Both the position numbers and the translations under genes were made by a program. A stretch of 64,000 bases of DNA from Silvania hatchlandensis (lineage in GTDB: Bacteria; Pseudomonadota; Gammaproteobacteria; Enterobacterales; Enterobacteriaceae): NCBI RefSeq assembly GCF_025564065.1, contig NZ_JAMGZK010000046.1, positions 1 to 64,000 on the forward strand, read 5' to 3'. Position 1 is the stretch's first letter, and every line of letters starts with the position of its first letter. The notes below the pieces were generated by a model. The model was not told where the DNA came from and did no database searches. It worked only from the letters and a program-made list of their open reading frames with translations. Below are positions 30,057 through 40,339 of this stretch, one piece after another.

Positions 30057-30500
30057 ATGTTTAACAAAATTCTGGTGGTATGCGTGGGGAACATCTGCCG
30101 TTCCCCCACGGCCGAACGGCTGCTGAAGCAGTATCAGCCGACGCTGACCGTGGCGTCGGCCGGACTGGGGGCGCTGGTGGGCAAAGGGGCCGATGCACAG
30201 GCCAGCAGCGTGGCGGCAGATAATCAGCTTTCGCTCGACGGGCACTGTGCCCGTCAGGTCTCTGCCCGCTTGTGTCGGGACTATGACCTGATCCTCGCCA
30301 TGGAAAAACGCCACATTCATGCCCTGTGCGACATCGCACCGGAAATGCGCGGCAAGGTGATGCTGTTTGGTCACTGGGACAATGAGCGCGAGATCCCCGA
30401 TCCGTATCGCAAAAGCCGTGAAGCGTTTGAGGCGGTTTACACCTTACTCGACCAGTCTGCCCGCCAGTGGGCGCAGGCACTGAACGTTCAGCAGGGATAA
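30057..30500 (+). CDS. wzb: Wzb, low-molecular-weight protein tyrosine phosphatase
   Basis: This 147-residue phosphatase dephosphorylates the Wzc tyrosine kinase so that polymerisation can cycle. The catalytic loop CVGNICRS places nucleophile Cys9 and Arg15, and the general-acid aspartate lies in the DPYRKS motif near residue 115. Length matches E. coli Wzb. It sits between wza and wzc, the standard export-control trio. Confidence 0.98.
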   Translation: MFNKILVVCVGNICRSPTAERLLKQYQPTLTVASAGLGALVGKGADAQASSVAADNQLSLDGHCARQVSARLCRDYDLILAMEKRHIHALCDIAPEMRGKVMLFGHWDNEREIPDPYRKSREAFEAVYTLLDQSARQWAQALNVQQG

Positions 30501-30502
30501 CA

Positions 30503-32665
30503 ATGACAGCAAACGTAAAACCTTCTGCCGCCCCCTCTACGGGTAGCGATGAAATTGATATTGGCCGCCTGGTCGGGACCGTCGTAGAGGCGCGCTGGTG
30601 GGTACTGGGGATTACCGCGGTATTTGCCGCCGCGGCGGTGATTTACACCCTTTTTGCCACCCCGATCTACAGCGCCGATGCGCTGGTACAGATTGAACAG
30701 AACAGCGGCAATTCGCTGGTGCAGGACATCGGTTCGGCACTGTCGAACAAGCCGCCCGCCTCACAGGCGGAGATTCAGCTGATCCAGTCTCGTCTGGTGC
30801 TGGGTAAAACGGTGGACGAGCTGGATCTGGATATCGGCGTCAGCAAAAACAGCTTCCCGGTGTTTGGTGCAGGCTGGGACCGGCTGATGGGTCGGGCGAA
30901 CGACACGGTGAAAGTGACCACCTTCACCCTGCCTGCCGGGGCAGGGGGGCAGATCTTTACCCTTGAGGTGACAGGACCTGAACAGTATCAGCTCACCAGC
31001 GACGCCGGTTTTAGCGCCAAAGGCGAGGTCGGGAAGATGCTGGAAAAAGATGGCGTCAGCATGATGGTCAGCGCCATCAAGGCCGGGACGGGGAGTGAGT
31101 TTACGGTCAGTAAATTCTCGATGCTGGGGATGATCAACAGCCTGCAAGGCAACCTGACGGTCACCGAAAACGGCAAGGACACCGGGGTGCTGAGCATGAA
31201 CTTCACCGGGGAGGATAAAGACCAGATCCGCGCCATCCTCAACAGCATTACCCGCAACTACCTTGAGCAGAACGTGCAGCGCAAGTCGGAAGAGGCGTCA
31301 AAAAGCCTCGCCTTCCTCGCGAAGCAGCTCCCGGAAGTGCGCTCCCGCCTGGATGAGGCAGAGAACAAGCTTAACGCCTATCGCCAGGATAAAGACTCCG
31401 TCGACCTGCCGCTGGAAGCCAAGTCGGTGCTGGATTCGATGGTCAACATCGACGCCCAGTTGAACGAGCTGACCTTTAAAGAAGCAGAGATCTCCAAGCT
31501 TTACACCAAACGTCATCCGGCGTACCGCACCCTGCTGGAAAAACGCCAGACCCTGGAAGAAGAAAAATCGAAGCTCAATGGCCGCGTTACCGCGATGCCA
31601 AAAACCCAGCAGGAGATTGTGCGCCTGACCCGTGACGTGGAGTCCGGCCAGCAGGTCTACATGCAGCTGCTGAACAAACAGCAGGAGCTGAAGATCACCG
31701 AGGCCAGCACCGTGGGCGACGTGCGTATCGTCGACCCGGCCATCACCCAGCCCGGCGTGCTGAAGCCGAAGAAAGCGTTGATTATTCTTGGCAGCATTAT
31801 TCTCGGCCTGATGCTCTCTATCGTTGGCGTGCTGCTGCGCTCCCTGTTTAACCGGGGTATTGAAAGCCCGCAGGTGCTGGAGGAGCACGGGATCAACGTT
31901 TACGCCAGCATTCCGCTCTCCGAATGGCAGAAGTCGCGGGACAGCGTCAAAACCGTCCACGGTGTGAAGCGCTACAAGCAGAGCCAACTGCTGGCGGTGG
32001 GCAACCCAACGGATCTGGCCATCGAAGCCATCCGCAGTCTGCGTACCAGCCTGCACTTCGCCATGATGCAGGCCAACAACAACGTGCTGATGCTCACCGG
32101 GGTCAGTCCGTCAATTGGTAAGACCTTTGTCTGCGCCAACCTGGCCGCGGTGGTCAGCCAGACCAACAAGCGGGTGCTGCTGATCGATTGCGATATGCGG
32201 AAGGGCTACACCCACGAACTCCTCGGCACCAACAACGTTAACGGTCTGTCGGACATTCTGCTCGGCAAGGGCGAGATCAGCCAGTGTGCCAAACCGACCT
32301 CCATTACCAACTTTGACCTTGTGTCGCGCGGCCAGGTGCCACCGAACCCGTCAGAGCTGCTGATGAGCGAGCGTTTCAGCCAGTTGGTGGAATGGGCAAG
32401 CAAACACTACGACCTGGTGCTGATCGATACCCCGCCAATTCTGGCTGTTACTGACGCGGCGATTGTTGGTCGCCATGCCGGTACCACCCTGATGGTGGCG
32501 CGCTATGCGGTCAACACCCTGAAAGAGGTCGAGACCAGTCTGAGCCGCTTTGAGCAGAACGGCATCGCGGTGAAAGGGGTGATCCTCAACTCCATCTTCC
32601 GTCGCGCCAGCGGGTATCAGGATTACGGGTATTACGAGTACGAATATAAATCGGACAGCAAGTAA
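30503..32665 (+). CDS. wzc: Wzc, tyrosine autokinase and polysaccharide co-polymerase
   Basis: This 720-residue inner-membrane protein has a Wzz-type periplasmic domain between two transmembrane helices (near 32-52 and 425-445) and a cytoplasmic BY-kinase domain with Walker A GVSPSIGKTF (Lys near 540), Walker A' LLIDCDMRKG and Walker B LVLIDTPP. The C-terminus carries the tyrosine cluster YQDYGYYEYEY that is autophosphorylated. The ATG at 30503 is chosen because it gives exactly the E. coli length; the frame remains open to 30467, inside wzb. Confidence 0.97.
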   Translation: MTANVKPSAAPSTGSDEIDIGRLVGTVVEARWWVLGITAVFAAAAVIYTLFATPIYSADALVQIEQNSGNSLVQDIGSALSNKPPASQAEIQLIQSRLVLGKTVDELDLDIGVSKNSFPVFGAGWDRLMGRANDTVKVTTFTLPAGAGGQIFTLEVTGPEQYQLTSDAGFSAKGEVGKMLEKDGVSMMVSAIKAGTGSEFTVSKFSMLGMINSLQGNLTVTENGKDTGVLSMNFTGEDKDQIRAILNSITRNYLEQNVQRKSEEASKSLAFLAKQLPEVRSRLDEAENKLNAYRQDKDSVDLPLEAKSVLDSMVNIDAQLNELTFKEAEISKLYTKRHPAYRTLLEKRQTLEEEKSKLNGRVTAMPKTQQEIVRLTRDVESGQQVYMQLLNKQQELKITEASTVGDVRIVDPAITQPGVLKPKKALIILGSIILGLMLSIVGVLLRSLFNRGIESPQVLEEHGINVYASIPLSEWQKSRDSVKTVHGVKRYKQSQLLAVGNPTDLAIEAIRSLRTSLHFAMMQANNNVLMLTGVSPSIGKTFVCANLAAVVSQTNKRVLLIDCDMRKGYTHELLGTNNVNGLSDILLGKGEISQCAKPTSITNFDLVSRGQVPPNPSELLMSERFSQLVEWASKHYDLVLIDTPPILAVTDAAIVGRHAGTTLMVARYAVNTLKEVETSLSRFEQNGIAVKGVILNSIFRRASGYQDYGYYEYEYKSDSK

Positions 32666-32685
32666 TGAGCCACTCGGGGAACACC

Positions 32686-33525
32686 ATGACCACACGTCCT
32701 TTGATTTCTATTTATATGCCGACATGGAACCGTCAGCAGCTGGCGATCCGCGCAATTAAGTCGGTCTTGCGCCAGGACTATGACCACTGGGAGCTGATTA
32801 TCGTTGACGACTGCTCCGCCTCGTATGAGCAGCTGCAGCAGTTTGTCGACGGGCTGAACGATTCACGCGTCAAATACACCCATAACCCGATCAACTCCGG
32901 GGCCTGTGCGGTGCGCAATCAGGCGATTATGCAGGCCTCGGGCCAGTACCTGACCGGGATTGACGATGATGACGAGTGGACGCCGAACCGGCTGTCGATC
33001 TTCCTCGCAAATCAGCACCAGTTGGTGACGCACGCGTTCCTGTACGCCAACGATTATGTCTGCGAGGGCGAAGTCTATTCCCAGCCCGCCAGCCTGCCGC
33101 TGTACCCCAAGTCGCCTTACTCCCGCCGCCTGTTCTACAAGCGCAATATTATTGGCAACCAGGTGTTCAGCTGGGCGTGGCGCTTTAAAGAGAGTCTGTT
33201 CGATACCGAACTGAAAGCCGCCCAGGATTACGACATTTTCCTGAGGATGGTGATGGAGTACGGCGAGCCGTGGAAAGTGGACGAGGCGACGCAGATTCTG
33301 CACATCAACCACGGGGAGATGCAAATCACCTCTTCGCCGAAAAAGTTCTCTGGCTACTTCCATTTTTATCGTAAGCACAAAGACAAGTTCGACCGCGCCA
33401 GCCGCAAGTATCAGCTGTTTACGCTGTATCAGATCCGCAACAAGCGGATGAACTGGCGCACCTTGCTAACGCTGCTCTCGGTGCGTAACGGCAAACGTCT
33501 GGCTGACGGACTGCGGGGGAAATAA
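32686..33525 (+). CDS. wcaA: WcaA, colanic acid GT2 glycosyltransferase
   Basis: This 279-residue GT-A glycosyltransferase has PLISIYMPTWNR at the start, the nucleotide-sugar motif DDCSASYEQ near residue 45, and a metal-binding IDDDDEW near 95. It adds a sugar of the colanic acid repeat unit; which one is not fixed by sequence. The ATG at 32686 is chosen because the protein then begins four residues before PLISIY, as in E. coli, and has GGGGA upstream. An ATG at 32665 overlapping the wzc stop would add seven residues. Confidence 0.93.
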   Translation: MTTRPLISIYMPTWNRQQLAIRAIKSVLRQDYDHWELIIVDDCSASYEQLQQFVDGLNDSRVKYTHNPINSGACAVRNQAIMQASGQYLTGIDDDDEWTPNRLSIFLANQHQLVTHAFLYANDYVCEGEVYSQPASLPLYPKSPYSRRLFYKRNIIGNQVFSWAWRFKESLFDTELKAAQDYDIFLRMVMEYGEPWKVDEATQILHINHGEMQITSSPKKFSGYFHFYRKHKDKFDRASRKYQLFTLYQIRNKRMNWRTLLTLLSVRNGKRLADGLRGK

Positions 33526-34016
33526 TGCTGCTGGAAGATTGTCGCGCCAACAGCTGGAGCCTGCGCCCGTGCTGCATGGTTCTGAGCTATCGCATCGCCC
33601 ACTTTTGCTCGGTGTGGCGCAAAAAAAATGTGCTCAACAATCTGTGGGCGGCCCCGGTGCTGGTGCTGTACCGCATCATCACCGAGTGCGTTTTTGGCTA
33701 CGAAATCCAGGCCGCCGCCACCATCGGACGGCGCTTCACCATTCACCATGGCTATGCCGTGGTGATCAACAAATTTGTGGTCGCCGGGGATGATTTTGTC
33801 ATCCGTCATGCGGTGACCATCGGCAATCGCGGGGCTGACAGCCTGGCCTGCCCGCAGATCGGCAATAACGTCGAGCTGGGCGCTAACGTGGTGATGCTGG
33901 GTAATATCACCATCGGCAACAACGTCACGGTGGGCGCAGGTAGCGTGGTGCTCGACAGCGTGCCGGACAACGCGCTGGTGGTGGGGGAGAAGGCCCGCGT
34001 GAAGGTGATCAAATGA
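33525..34016 (+). CDS. wcaB: WcaB, colanic acid acetyltransferase
   Basis: This 163-residue protein is a left-handed beta-helix acyltransferase of the serine acetyltransferase type, with hexapeptide repeats such as IGNNVELGANVVMLGNITIG. It probably O-acetylates a fucose of the colanic acid unit. Its ATG overlaps the wcaA stop (TAATG) and its own stop overlaps wcaC (ATGA), so translation is coupled. Confidence 0.93.
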   Translation: MLLEDCRANSWSLRPCCMVLSYRIAHFCSVWRKKNVLNNLWAAPVLVLYRIITECVFGYEIQAAATIGRRFTIHHGYAVVINKFVVAGDDFVIRHAVTIGNRGADSLACPQIGNNVELGANVVMLGNITIGNNVTVGAGSVVLDSVPDNALVVGEKARVKVIK

Positions 34017-35230
34017 ACATTCTGCAGTTTAATGTGCGTCTCGCCGAAGGTGGGGCAGCAGGCGTGGCGCTGGATTTGCACCAGCGCGCCCTGCAGCAGG
34101 GGCTGGCGTCGCGCTTTGTCTACGGCTACGGCAAGGGCGGCAAAAAAAGCGTCAGCCACGACCAGTACCCGCAGGTGGTGAAACACACTCCGCGTCTGAC
34201 CTCGGTGGCGAACATTGCCCTGTTTCGCCTGTTTAATCGCGATCTGTTCGGCAACCTTAACAGCCTGTACCGCACCGTCACCCGCACCCCGGGCCCGGTG
34301 GTGCTGCACTTTCACGTTCTGCACAGCTACTGGCTGCGGCTTGAAGAGGTGGTGGCGTTTTGCGAAAAGGTGAATGCCCATAAGCCGGATACCACCTTTG
34401 TCTGGACCCTGCACGACCACTGGAGCGTAACCGGGCGTTGTGCCTTTACCGACGGCTGCGAAGGCTGGAAAGACCATTGCCAGAAATGCCCGACCCTAAG
34501 TAACTATCCGCCGGTGAAAGTGGATCGCGCCCATCAGCTGGTGGCCGGTAAACGTCAGCTGTTTCGCGAAATGCTGGCGCTCGGGTGCCAGTTTATCTCC
34601 CCCAGCCAGCACGTGGCCGAGGCGTTTAACAGCCTGTACGGGGCAGGGCGCTGTCGGATAATCAATAACGGTATCGACGTGGCGACGGAAGAAATACTGG
34701 CGGAACTGACCCCGGTTGCCGTCACTCCGGGCAAACCGAAAATCGCGGTGGTGGCCCACGATCTGCGCTACGACGGCAAAACCAACCAGCAGCTGGTGCG
34801 CCAGATAATGGCCCTCGGCGATAAGGTCGAACTGCACACCTTCGGCAAGTTCTCGCCGTTTGAGGGCCCGAACGTGGTCAACCACGGCTTCGAAACCGAC
34901 AAGCGCAAGCTGATGAGCGCCCTGAACGGGATGGATGCGCTGGTGTTCAGCTCCCGGGTGGATAACTATCCGCTGATCCTCTGCGAAGCGCTGTCGATTG
35001 GCGTGCCGGTGATCGCCACCCACAGCGACGCCGCGCGCGAAGTGCTGGAAAAGTCCGGCGGGAAAACCTTCGCGGAAAACGAGGTTCTGCCGCTGGTGCA
35101 GATGGCGAAAGCCGACATCGCCCAGGCGGTATTTGGCACCACGCTTGCGGCCTTCAGCGCCCGCAGCCGCCAGGCCTACAGTGGACAACAGATGCTGGAG
35201 GAGTATGTCTCGTTCTATCAGAGTCTGTAG
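34013..35230 (+). CDS. wcaC: WcaC, colanic acid GT4 glycosyltransferase
   Basis: This 405-residue GT-B protein has an N-terminal acceptor domain (LAEGGAAGVALDLHQ) and a C-terminal domain with DNYPLILCEALSIGVPVIAT, the family-4 donor-binding signature with its conserved glutamate. It likely transfers galactose or another sugar of the repeat; specificity is inferred only. It overlaps wcaB by 4 bp and wcaD by 26 bp. Confidence 0.93.
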   Translation: MNILQFNVRLAEGGAAGVALDLHQRALQQGLASRFVYGYGKGGKKSVSHDQYPQVVKHTPRLTSVANIALFRLFNRDLFGNLNSLYRTVTRTPGPVVLHFHVLHSYWLRLEEVVAFCEKVNAHKPDTTFVWTLHDHWSVTGRCAFTDGCEGWKDHCQKCPTLSNYPPVKVDRAHQLVAGKRQLFREMLALGCQFISPSQHVAEAFNSLYGAGRCRIINNGIDVATEEILAELTPVAVTPGKPKIAVVAHDLRYDGKTNQQLVRQIMALGDKVELHTFGKFSPFEGPNVVNHGFETDKRKLMSALNGMDALVFSSRVDNYPLILCEALSIGVPVIATHSDAAREVLEKSGGKTFAENEVLPLVQMAKADIAQAVFGTTLAAFSARSRQAYSGQQMLEEYVSFYQSL

Positions 35231-36425
35231 CTATCTGCTGCTGCCGCTCATCTACCTGCTGGTCAACGTCAAAATTGCCCAGCTCGGCGAAAGCTTCCCG
35301 ATCACCATCGTCACCTTCCTGCCGCTGTTACTGCTGCTGTTCGTCGACAAGGTAAGCGTCAAGAAGCTGATGATTGCGCTGGGGCTCGGCGTCGGGCTGA
35401 CTGCCTTTAACTACATCTTTGGTCAGTCGCTCGATGCCAGCAAGTACGTCACCTCGACGATGCTGTTTGTCTATATCGTGATCATTATTGGCATGGTGTG
35501 GAGTATTCGCTTTAAAACCATCTCGCCGCACAATTATCGGAAGATCCTCAGGTTCTTTTATCTGGTGGTCGGAATCATTGTCACCCTGGCGGCACTGGAG
35601 ATGGCGCAAATTATTCTGACCGGCGGCAGTAGCCTGATGGAAATAATTTCGAAATATCTTATTTACAGTAATAGCTATGTCCTGAACTTTATTAAGTTTG
35701 GTGGCAAGCGTACTACCGCACTCTATTTTGAACCGGCGTTCTTCGCTCTGGCGTTAATCTCAATTTGGCTCAGTATCAAACAGTTCGGTATCAAAACCCC
35801 CAAGACCGATGGTATGATTCTCGCAGGCATTGTGCTGTCAGGTTCGTTCTCCGGGGTTATGACGTTTATTCTGTTTTATCTTCTGGAGTGGGCGTTTCAG
35901 TATCTCAATAAAGAGGCCATCAAGAAAAAGTTACCGCTGGCAATCATTTCATTATCCGTATTTTTGGTTGGGATAGTGTTTGCGTTTCCGTATATCTCCG
36001 ATCGCCTGGGTGATTTAGGTACGGAAGGGTCGTCATCGTACTACCGAATTATTGGTCCATTAGTGATGGTCGGTTATTCCTTGACCCATATTGATGGTGT
36101 AGTCAGATTCGGCTCACTTTATGAATATGTTGCATCATTCGGAATCTTTAACGGTGCGGACGTCGGGAAAACAATAGACAATGGCCTGTATCTGCTGATT
36201 ATTTATTTCTCGTGGTTTGCGGTGTTATTAACCGGATGGTATCTGACGAAAGTATTTAAAATGACCGTCAGCGCGTTTGGTGATAATCAGAATTTTCGCG
36301 TGCAGCTTTATCTTTTTACGCCGGTGTCGCTGTTTTTTACCGGGTCAATATTTAGTCCGGAATATGCATTCTTAATCGTATGCCCGTTTATTTTGCGCAA
36401 GGCGCTCAATATTACGCATTCATAA
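35205..36425 (+). CDS. wcaD: WcaD, putative colanic acid polymerase
   Basis: This 406-residue, strongly hydrophobic protein has about ten transmembrane helices and a large periplasmic loop ([13 protein letters not shown] region), as expected for a Wzy-type polymerase. The ATG at 35205, with GGAGGAG before it, gives an E. coli-like start ([18 protein letters not shown]) and overlaps wcaC. The 3' half is visibly more AT-rich than its neighbours, as is common for polymerase genes. Confidence 0.92.
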   Translation: MSRSIRVCSYLLLPLIYLLVNVKIAQLGESFPITIVTFLPLLLLLFVDKVSVKKLMIALGLGVGLTAFNYIFGQSLDASKYVTSTMLFVYIVIIIGMVWSIRFKTISPHNYRKILRFFYLVVGIIVTLAALEMAQIILTGGSSLMEIISKYLIYSNSYVLNFIKFGGKRTTALYFEPAFFALALISIWLSIKQFGIKTPKTDGMILAGIVLSGSFSGVMTFILFYLLEWAFQYLNKEAIKKKLPLAIISLSVFLVGIVFAFPYISDRLGDLGTEGSSSYYRIIGPLVMVGYSLTHIDGVVRFGSLYEYVASFGIFNGADVGKTIDNGLYLLIIYFSWFAVLLTGWYLTKVFKMTVSAFGDNQNFRVQLYLFTPVSLFFTGSIFSPEYAFLIVCPFILRKALNITHS

Positions 36426-36436
36426 CGAGGTGGTTT

Positions 36437-37183
36437 ATGTTACTTAGCGTCATTACGGTTGCCTTTCGTAACTACGAAGGAGTGGTCAATACCTGGCGGT
36501 CACTGCGCAATCTGGCGCGCGATCCCAGCCTCCGTTTTGAATGGATTGTGGTGGATGGCGGCTCTGATGACGGCACCGCTGAGTTTCTCGAAAAACTGAA
36601 CGGTGAATTTAACTTACGCTACGTCAGCGAGAAAGACCGCGGCATTTACGATGCGATGAACAAAGGGGTGGCGATGGCGCAGGGGCGCTACGCAATCTTC
36701 CTTAATTCCGGGGATATCTTTCATGACGACGTGGCGCAGACGGTCCGCCAGCTTGGCAGAAAGCCGGATAACGCCATGTACATTGGCGACGCGCTGCTCG
36801 ATTTTGGCGACGGGAATAAAGTCCGCCGGGCCGCAAAACCTGGCTGGTATATTTATCACAGCCTGCCGGCCAGCCATCAGGCGATTTTCTTCCCGGTCAG
36901 CGGCTTAAAAGCGTGGCCGTACGATCTGCAATATAAAGTGTCTTCGGATTACGCCCTGGCGGCCAGACTGTATAAAGCCGGATATCCGTTTAAACGCATT
37001 GACGGGCTGGTGTCCGAATTCTCAATGGGTGGGGTGTCAACCTCGAATAATCTTGAATTGTGCCAGGATGCAAAAAAAGTACAGCGTGAAATATTACGCG
37101 TGCCGGGCTTCTGGGCGGAATTATCTTATTTATTACGTCTGAGAACGACGGGTAAAACGAAAGCCTTATATAACAAAGTCTGA
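36437..37183 (+). CDS. wcaE: WcaE, colanic acid GT2 glycosyltransferase
   Basis: This 248-residue GT2 enzyme starts [12 protein letters not shown], has the donor motif [10 protein letters not shown] near residue 40, and continues with [14 protein letters not shown] and FLNSGDIF, where the usual DxD is NSGD. Length equals E. coli WcaE. The ATG at 36437 is preceded by CGAGG, although the frame is open further upstream into wcaD. The sugar transferred is unknown. Confidence 0.93.
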   Translation: MLLSVITVAFRNYEGVVNTWRSLRNLARDPSLRFEWIVVDGGSDDGTAEFLEKLNGEFNLRYVSEKDRGIYDAMNKGVAMAQGRYAIFLNSGDIFHDDVAQTVRQLGRKPDNAMYIGDALLDFGDGNKVRRAAKPGWYIYHSLPASHQAIFFPVSGLKAWPYDLQYKVSSDYALAARLYKAGYPFKRIDGLVSEFSMGGVSTSNNLELCQDAKKVQREILRVPGFWAELSYLLRLRTTGKTKALYNKV

Positions 37184-37198
37184 ATATAAGGAAAGACG

Positions 37199-37747
37199 AT
37201 GCAGGAATTAAACGGCTTTGCGGTACCGAAAGGATTTCGCGGGGCAGGTGGAATTAAAGTTCAGATCTGGTGGGCAGTGCAGGCAACGTTATTTGCCTGG
37301 TCACCGCAAATAGCCTATCGCTGGCGTGCTTTTTTACTCCGTCTGTTTGGCGCAAAAATAGGAAAAAACGCAGTAATACGACCCTCGGTGAAAATTACCT
37401 ATCCGTGGAAATTAACCCTTGGCGACAACGCCTGGGTGGGTGATGACGCGGTGCTGTATACGCTGGGAAATATTACGATTGGGGCGAATGCCGTGGTGTC
37501 GCAGAAATGCTATCTCTGCACCGGTAGCCACGATTATATGAGTCAACATTTTGATATTAACGCGCAGCCAATCGTGATTGGCGAGAAATGCTGGCTGGCA
37601 ACGGATGTGTTTGTTGCCCCCGGCGTCGCAATTGGCGATGGCACCGTCATCGGTGCGCGCAGCAGTGTTTTTAAATCGCTACCGGCAAATAAGCTTTGCC
37701 GTGGCAATCCCGCAGTGGTGATACGCGAACGCGTTGAAACTGAATAA
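37199..37747 (+). CDS. wcaF: WcaF, colanic acid acetyltransferase
   Basis: This 182-residue hexapeptide-repeat acyltransferase has left-handed beta-helix turns ([20 protein letters not shown]) and the catalytic histidine region CTGSHDYM. It probably adds an O-acetyl group to colanic acid, complementing WcaB. AGGAAAG precedes the ATG. gmd follows after 26 bp. Confidence 0.93.
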   Translation: MQELNGFAVPKGFRGAGGIKVQIWWAVQATLFAWSPQIAYRWRAFLLRLFGAKIGKNAVIRPSVKITYPWKLTLGDNAWVGDDAVLYTLGNITIGANAVVSQKCYLCTGSHDYMSQHFDINAQPIVIGEKCWLATDVFVAPGVAIGDGTVIGARSSVFKSLPANKLCRGNPAVVIRERVETE

Positions 37748-37773
37748 CTTCGATAAGTCTGGAGAAAATAAAC

Positions 37774-38895
37774 ATGTCTAAAGTCGCTCTCATCACCGGC
37801 GTAACCGGACAGGATGGTTCTTATCTGGCGGAACTCCTGCTGGAAAAAGGCTATGAAGTGCACGGAATCAAACGTCGTGCCTCTTCGTTCAATACCGAGC
37901 GCGTGGATCATATCTATCAGGATCCACACGCGGCAAACCCAAAATTTCACCTGCACTATGGCGATCTGACCGACAGCTCTAACCTGACCCGTATTCTGCA
38001 GGAAGTGCAGCCGGATGAGGTCTACAACCTGGGCGCCATGAGCCACGTTGCGGTCTCCTTTGAATCGCCGGAATACACCGCCGATGTGGATGCGATGGGT
38101 ACTCTGCGCCTGCTGGAGGCGATCCGCTTCCTCGGTCTGGAAAAGAAAACCCGTTTCTATCAGGCGTCTACCTCTGAGCTGTACGGCCTGGTGCAGGAAA
38201 CGCCGCAGAAAGAGACCACGCCTTTCTACCCACGCTCGCCGTATGCGGTCGCTAAACTGTACGCCTACTGGATCACCGTGAACTACCGCGAATCTTACGG
38301 TATGTACGCCTGTAACGGCATTCTGTTTAACCACGAATCCCCGCGCCGCGGCGAGACTTTCGTCACCCGTAAAATTACCCGTGCCATCGCTAACATCGCT
38401 CAGGGTCTGGAGAAGAAGCTGCACCTCGGCAACATGGACTCCCTGCGCGACTGGGGCCATGCCAAAGACTACGTGAAAATGCAGTGGATGATGCTGCAGC
38501 AGGAGACCCCGGACGACTTCGTGATCGCCACCGGCGTGCAGTACTCCGTGCGTCAGTTTGTCGAGATGGCCGCGGCGCAGCTGGGCATCAAACTGCGTTT
38601 TGAAGGCACCGGCGTGGATGAAAAAGGCATTGTGGTCTCGGTCACCGGTCACGATGCACCGGGCGTGAAGCCGGGGGATGTGATTATCGAAGTCGACCCG
38701 CGCTACTTCCGTCCTGCTGAAGTGGAAACCCTGCTCGGCGACCCAACCAAAGCGCACGAAAAGCTGGGCTGGAAACCGGAGATCACCCTCCAGGAGATGG
38801 TGTCCGAGATGGTTGCCAACGATCTTGAAGCAGCCAAGAAGCACTCCCTGCTCAAGTCCCACGGCTACGAGGTTGCCATCGCGCTGGAGTCCTGA
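37774..38895 (+). CDS. gmd: GDP-mannose 4,6-dehydratase
   Basis: This 373-residue short-chain dehydrogenase converts GDP-mannose to GDP-4-keto-6-deoxymannose with bound NADP. The nucleotide-binding motif [14 protein letters not shown] is at the N-terminus; the active-site segment ASTSELYG and the YAVAKLYAY tyrosine-lysine pair follow. It supplies the first committed step to GDP-fucose and acts just before Fcl, which starts two bases downstream. Confidence 0.98.
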   Translation: MSKVALITGVTGQDGSYLAELLLEKGYEVHGIKRRASSFNTERVDHIYQDPHAANPKFHLHYGDLTDSSNLTRILQEVQPDEVYNLGAMSHVAVSFESPEYTADVDAMGTLRLLEAIRFLGLEKKTRFYQASTSELYGLVQETPQKETTPFYPRSPYAVAKLYAYWITVNYRESYGMYACNGILFNHESPRRGETFVTRKITRAIANIAQGLEKKLHLGNMDSLRDWGHAKDYVKMQWMMLQQETPDDFVIATGVQYSVRQFVEMAAAQLGIKLRFEGTGVDEKGIVVSVTGHDAPGVKPGDVIIEVDPRYFRPAEVETLLGDPTKAHEKLGWKPEITLQEMVSEMVANDLEAAKKHSLLKSHGYEVAIALES

Positions 38896-38897
38896 GA

Positions 38898-39863
38898 ATG
38901 AGCACACAACGTATTTTTGTCGCCGGACATCGCGGGATGGTGGGGTCGGCGATTGTTCGCCAGCTCCAGGCGCGCGGCGACGTCGAGCTGGTGCTGCGCA
39001 CCCGCGACGAACTGAACCTGCTGGATGCCACCGCGGTGCAGGCCTTTTTTGCTGAGCAGCGTATCGATCAGGTGTATCTGGCGGCGGCGAAAGTGGGCGG
39101 TATTGTCGCCAACAATACCTACCCGGCGGATTTCATCTACGAGAACATGATGATCGAGAGCAACATTATTCACGCCGCGCATCTGCACAACGTGAATAAG
39201 CTGTTGTTCCTCGGATCCTCCTGCATCTACCCGAAGCTGGCAAAACAGCCGATTGCCGAGAGCGAACTGCTGCAGGGCACGCTTGAAGAGACCAATGAGC
39301 CGTACGCGATTGCCAAAATCGCCGGGATCAAGCTGTGCGAGTCCTATAACCGCCAGTATGGCCGGGACTATCGCTCGGTGATGCCGACCAACCTGTACGG
39401 GCCGTTTGATAACTTCCACCCGAGCAACTCCCATGTGATCCCGGCGCTGCTGCGCCGGTTCCATGAAGCAACCCTCAACAACGCGCCTGACGTAGTGGTG
39501 TGGGGCAGCGGGACGCCGATGCGCGAGTTCCTGCACGTGGACGATATGGCAGCCGCCAGCATCCACGTGATGGAGCTGGCCCGCGAGGTGTGGCAGGAGA
39601 ACACCCAGCCGATGCTGTCGCACATTAACGTCGGCACCGGGGTGGATTGCACCATCCGCGAGCTGGCCCAGACCATCGCCCAGGTGGTGGGATATCGGGG
39701 CCGGGTGGTGTTCGATGCCAGCAAACCTGACGGCACACCGCGCAAGCTGCTGGACGTGACCCGTCTGCATCAGCTGGGCTGGTTCCACGAGGTCTCCCTT
39801 GAGCAGGGGCTGGCCAGCACCTGGCAGTGGTTCCTCGAAAACCAGCACCGCTACCGGGGGTAG
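38898..39863 (+). CDS. fcl: GDP-fucose synthase (Fcl/WcaG)
   Basis: This 321-residue enzyme is the 3,5-epimerase/4-reductase that finishes GDP-L-fucose from the Gmd product. The N-terminal [14 protein letters not shown] binds NADPH; GSSCIYP and YAIAKIAG hold the catalytic serine, tyrosine and lysine. Length equals E. coli Fcl. It is translated right after gmd. Confidence 0.98.
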   Translation: MSTQRIFVAGHRGMVGSAIVRQLQARGDVELVLRTRDELNLLDATAVQAFFAEQRIDQVYLAAAKVGGIVANNTYPADFIYENMMIESNIIHAAHLHNVNKLLFLGSSCIYPKLAKQPIAESELLQGTLEETNEPYAIAKIAGIKLCESYNRQYGRDYRSVMPTNLYGPFDNFHPSNSHVIPALLRRFHEATLNNAPDVVVWGSGTPMREFLHVDDMAAASIHVMELAREVWQENTQPMLSHINVGTGVDCTIRELAQTIAQVVGYRGRVVFDASKPDGTPRKLLDVTRLHQLGWFHEVSLEQGLASTWQWFLENQHRYRG

Positions 39864-39865
39864 AT

Positions 39866-40339
39866 ATGTTTTTAAGTCAGGAAGATTTTGCCACGGTCGT
39901 GCGCGCCACGCCGCTTATCTCCATCGATTTGATTGTGGAGAACGAACGCGGCGAGTTCCTGCTCGGGCAACGCACCAACCGTCCGGCGCAGGGCTACTGG
40001 TTCGTCCCCGGCGGGCGGGTGCAGAAAGACGAAACCCTGGCGCAGGCGTTTGAACGCCTGACGCTGGCGGAGCTGGGGCTGCGTCTGCCGCAATCGGCGG
40101 GCCAGTTTTACGGCGTCTGGCAGCACTTCTATGACGATAACTTCTCCGGGCGCGATTTCTCCACCCACTACGTGGTGCTTGGGTATCGCCTGCGGGTGAA
40201 TACGGCAGACCTGCGTCTGCCCGATGCCCAGCACGACGATTACCGCTGGCTGACGCCTGACGCGCTGCTTGCCAGTGACCATGTGCACGACAACAGCCGG
40301 GCCTATTTCCTGGATCAGTCTGGGGTGCCGGGCTTATGA
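39866..40339 (+). CDS. gmm: GDP-mannose mannosyl hydrolase (GmM/WcaH)
   Basis: This 157-residue Nudix-fold enzyme hydrolyses GDP-mannose to GDP and mannose. The Nudix region [22 protein letters not shown] lacks some canonical glutamates, a known trait of GmM, which attacks carbon rather than phosphorus. The ATG at 39866 lies two bases after the fcl stop and gives the E. coli-like start [13 protein letters not shown]. It overlaps wcaI by 4 bp. It may adjust the GDP-mannose to GDP-fucose balance. Confidence 0.94.
   Translation: MFLSQEDFATVVRATPLISIDLIVENERGEFLLGQRTNRPAQGYWFVPGGRVQKDETLAQAFERLTLAELGLRLPQSAGQFYGVWQHFYDDNFSGRDFSTHYVVLGYRLRVNTADLRLPDAQHDDYRWLTPDALLASDHVHDNSRAYFLDQSGVPGL

Noticed and set aside
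37543-38907. Open frame of 454 residues antisense to wcaF and gmd.
   Set aside because: Antisense shadow of conserved genes, rich in His, Arg and Gln, with no domain seen.
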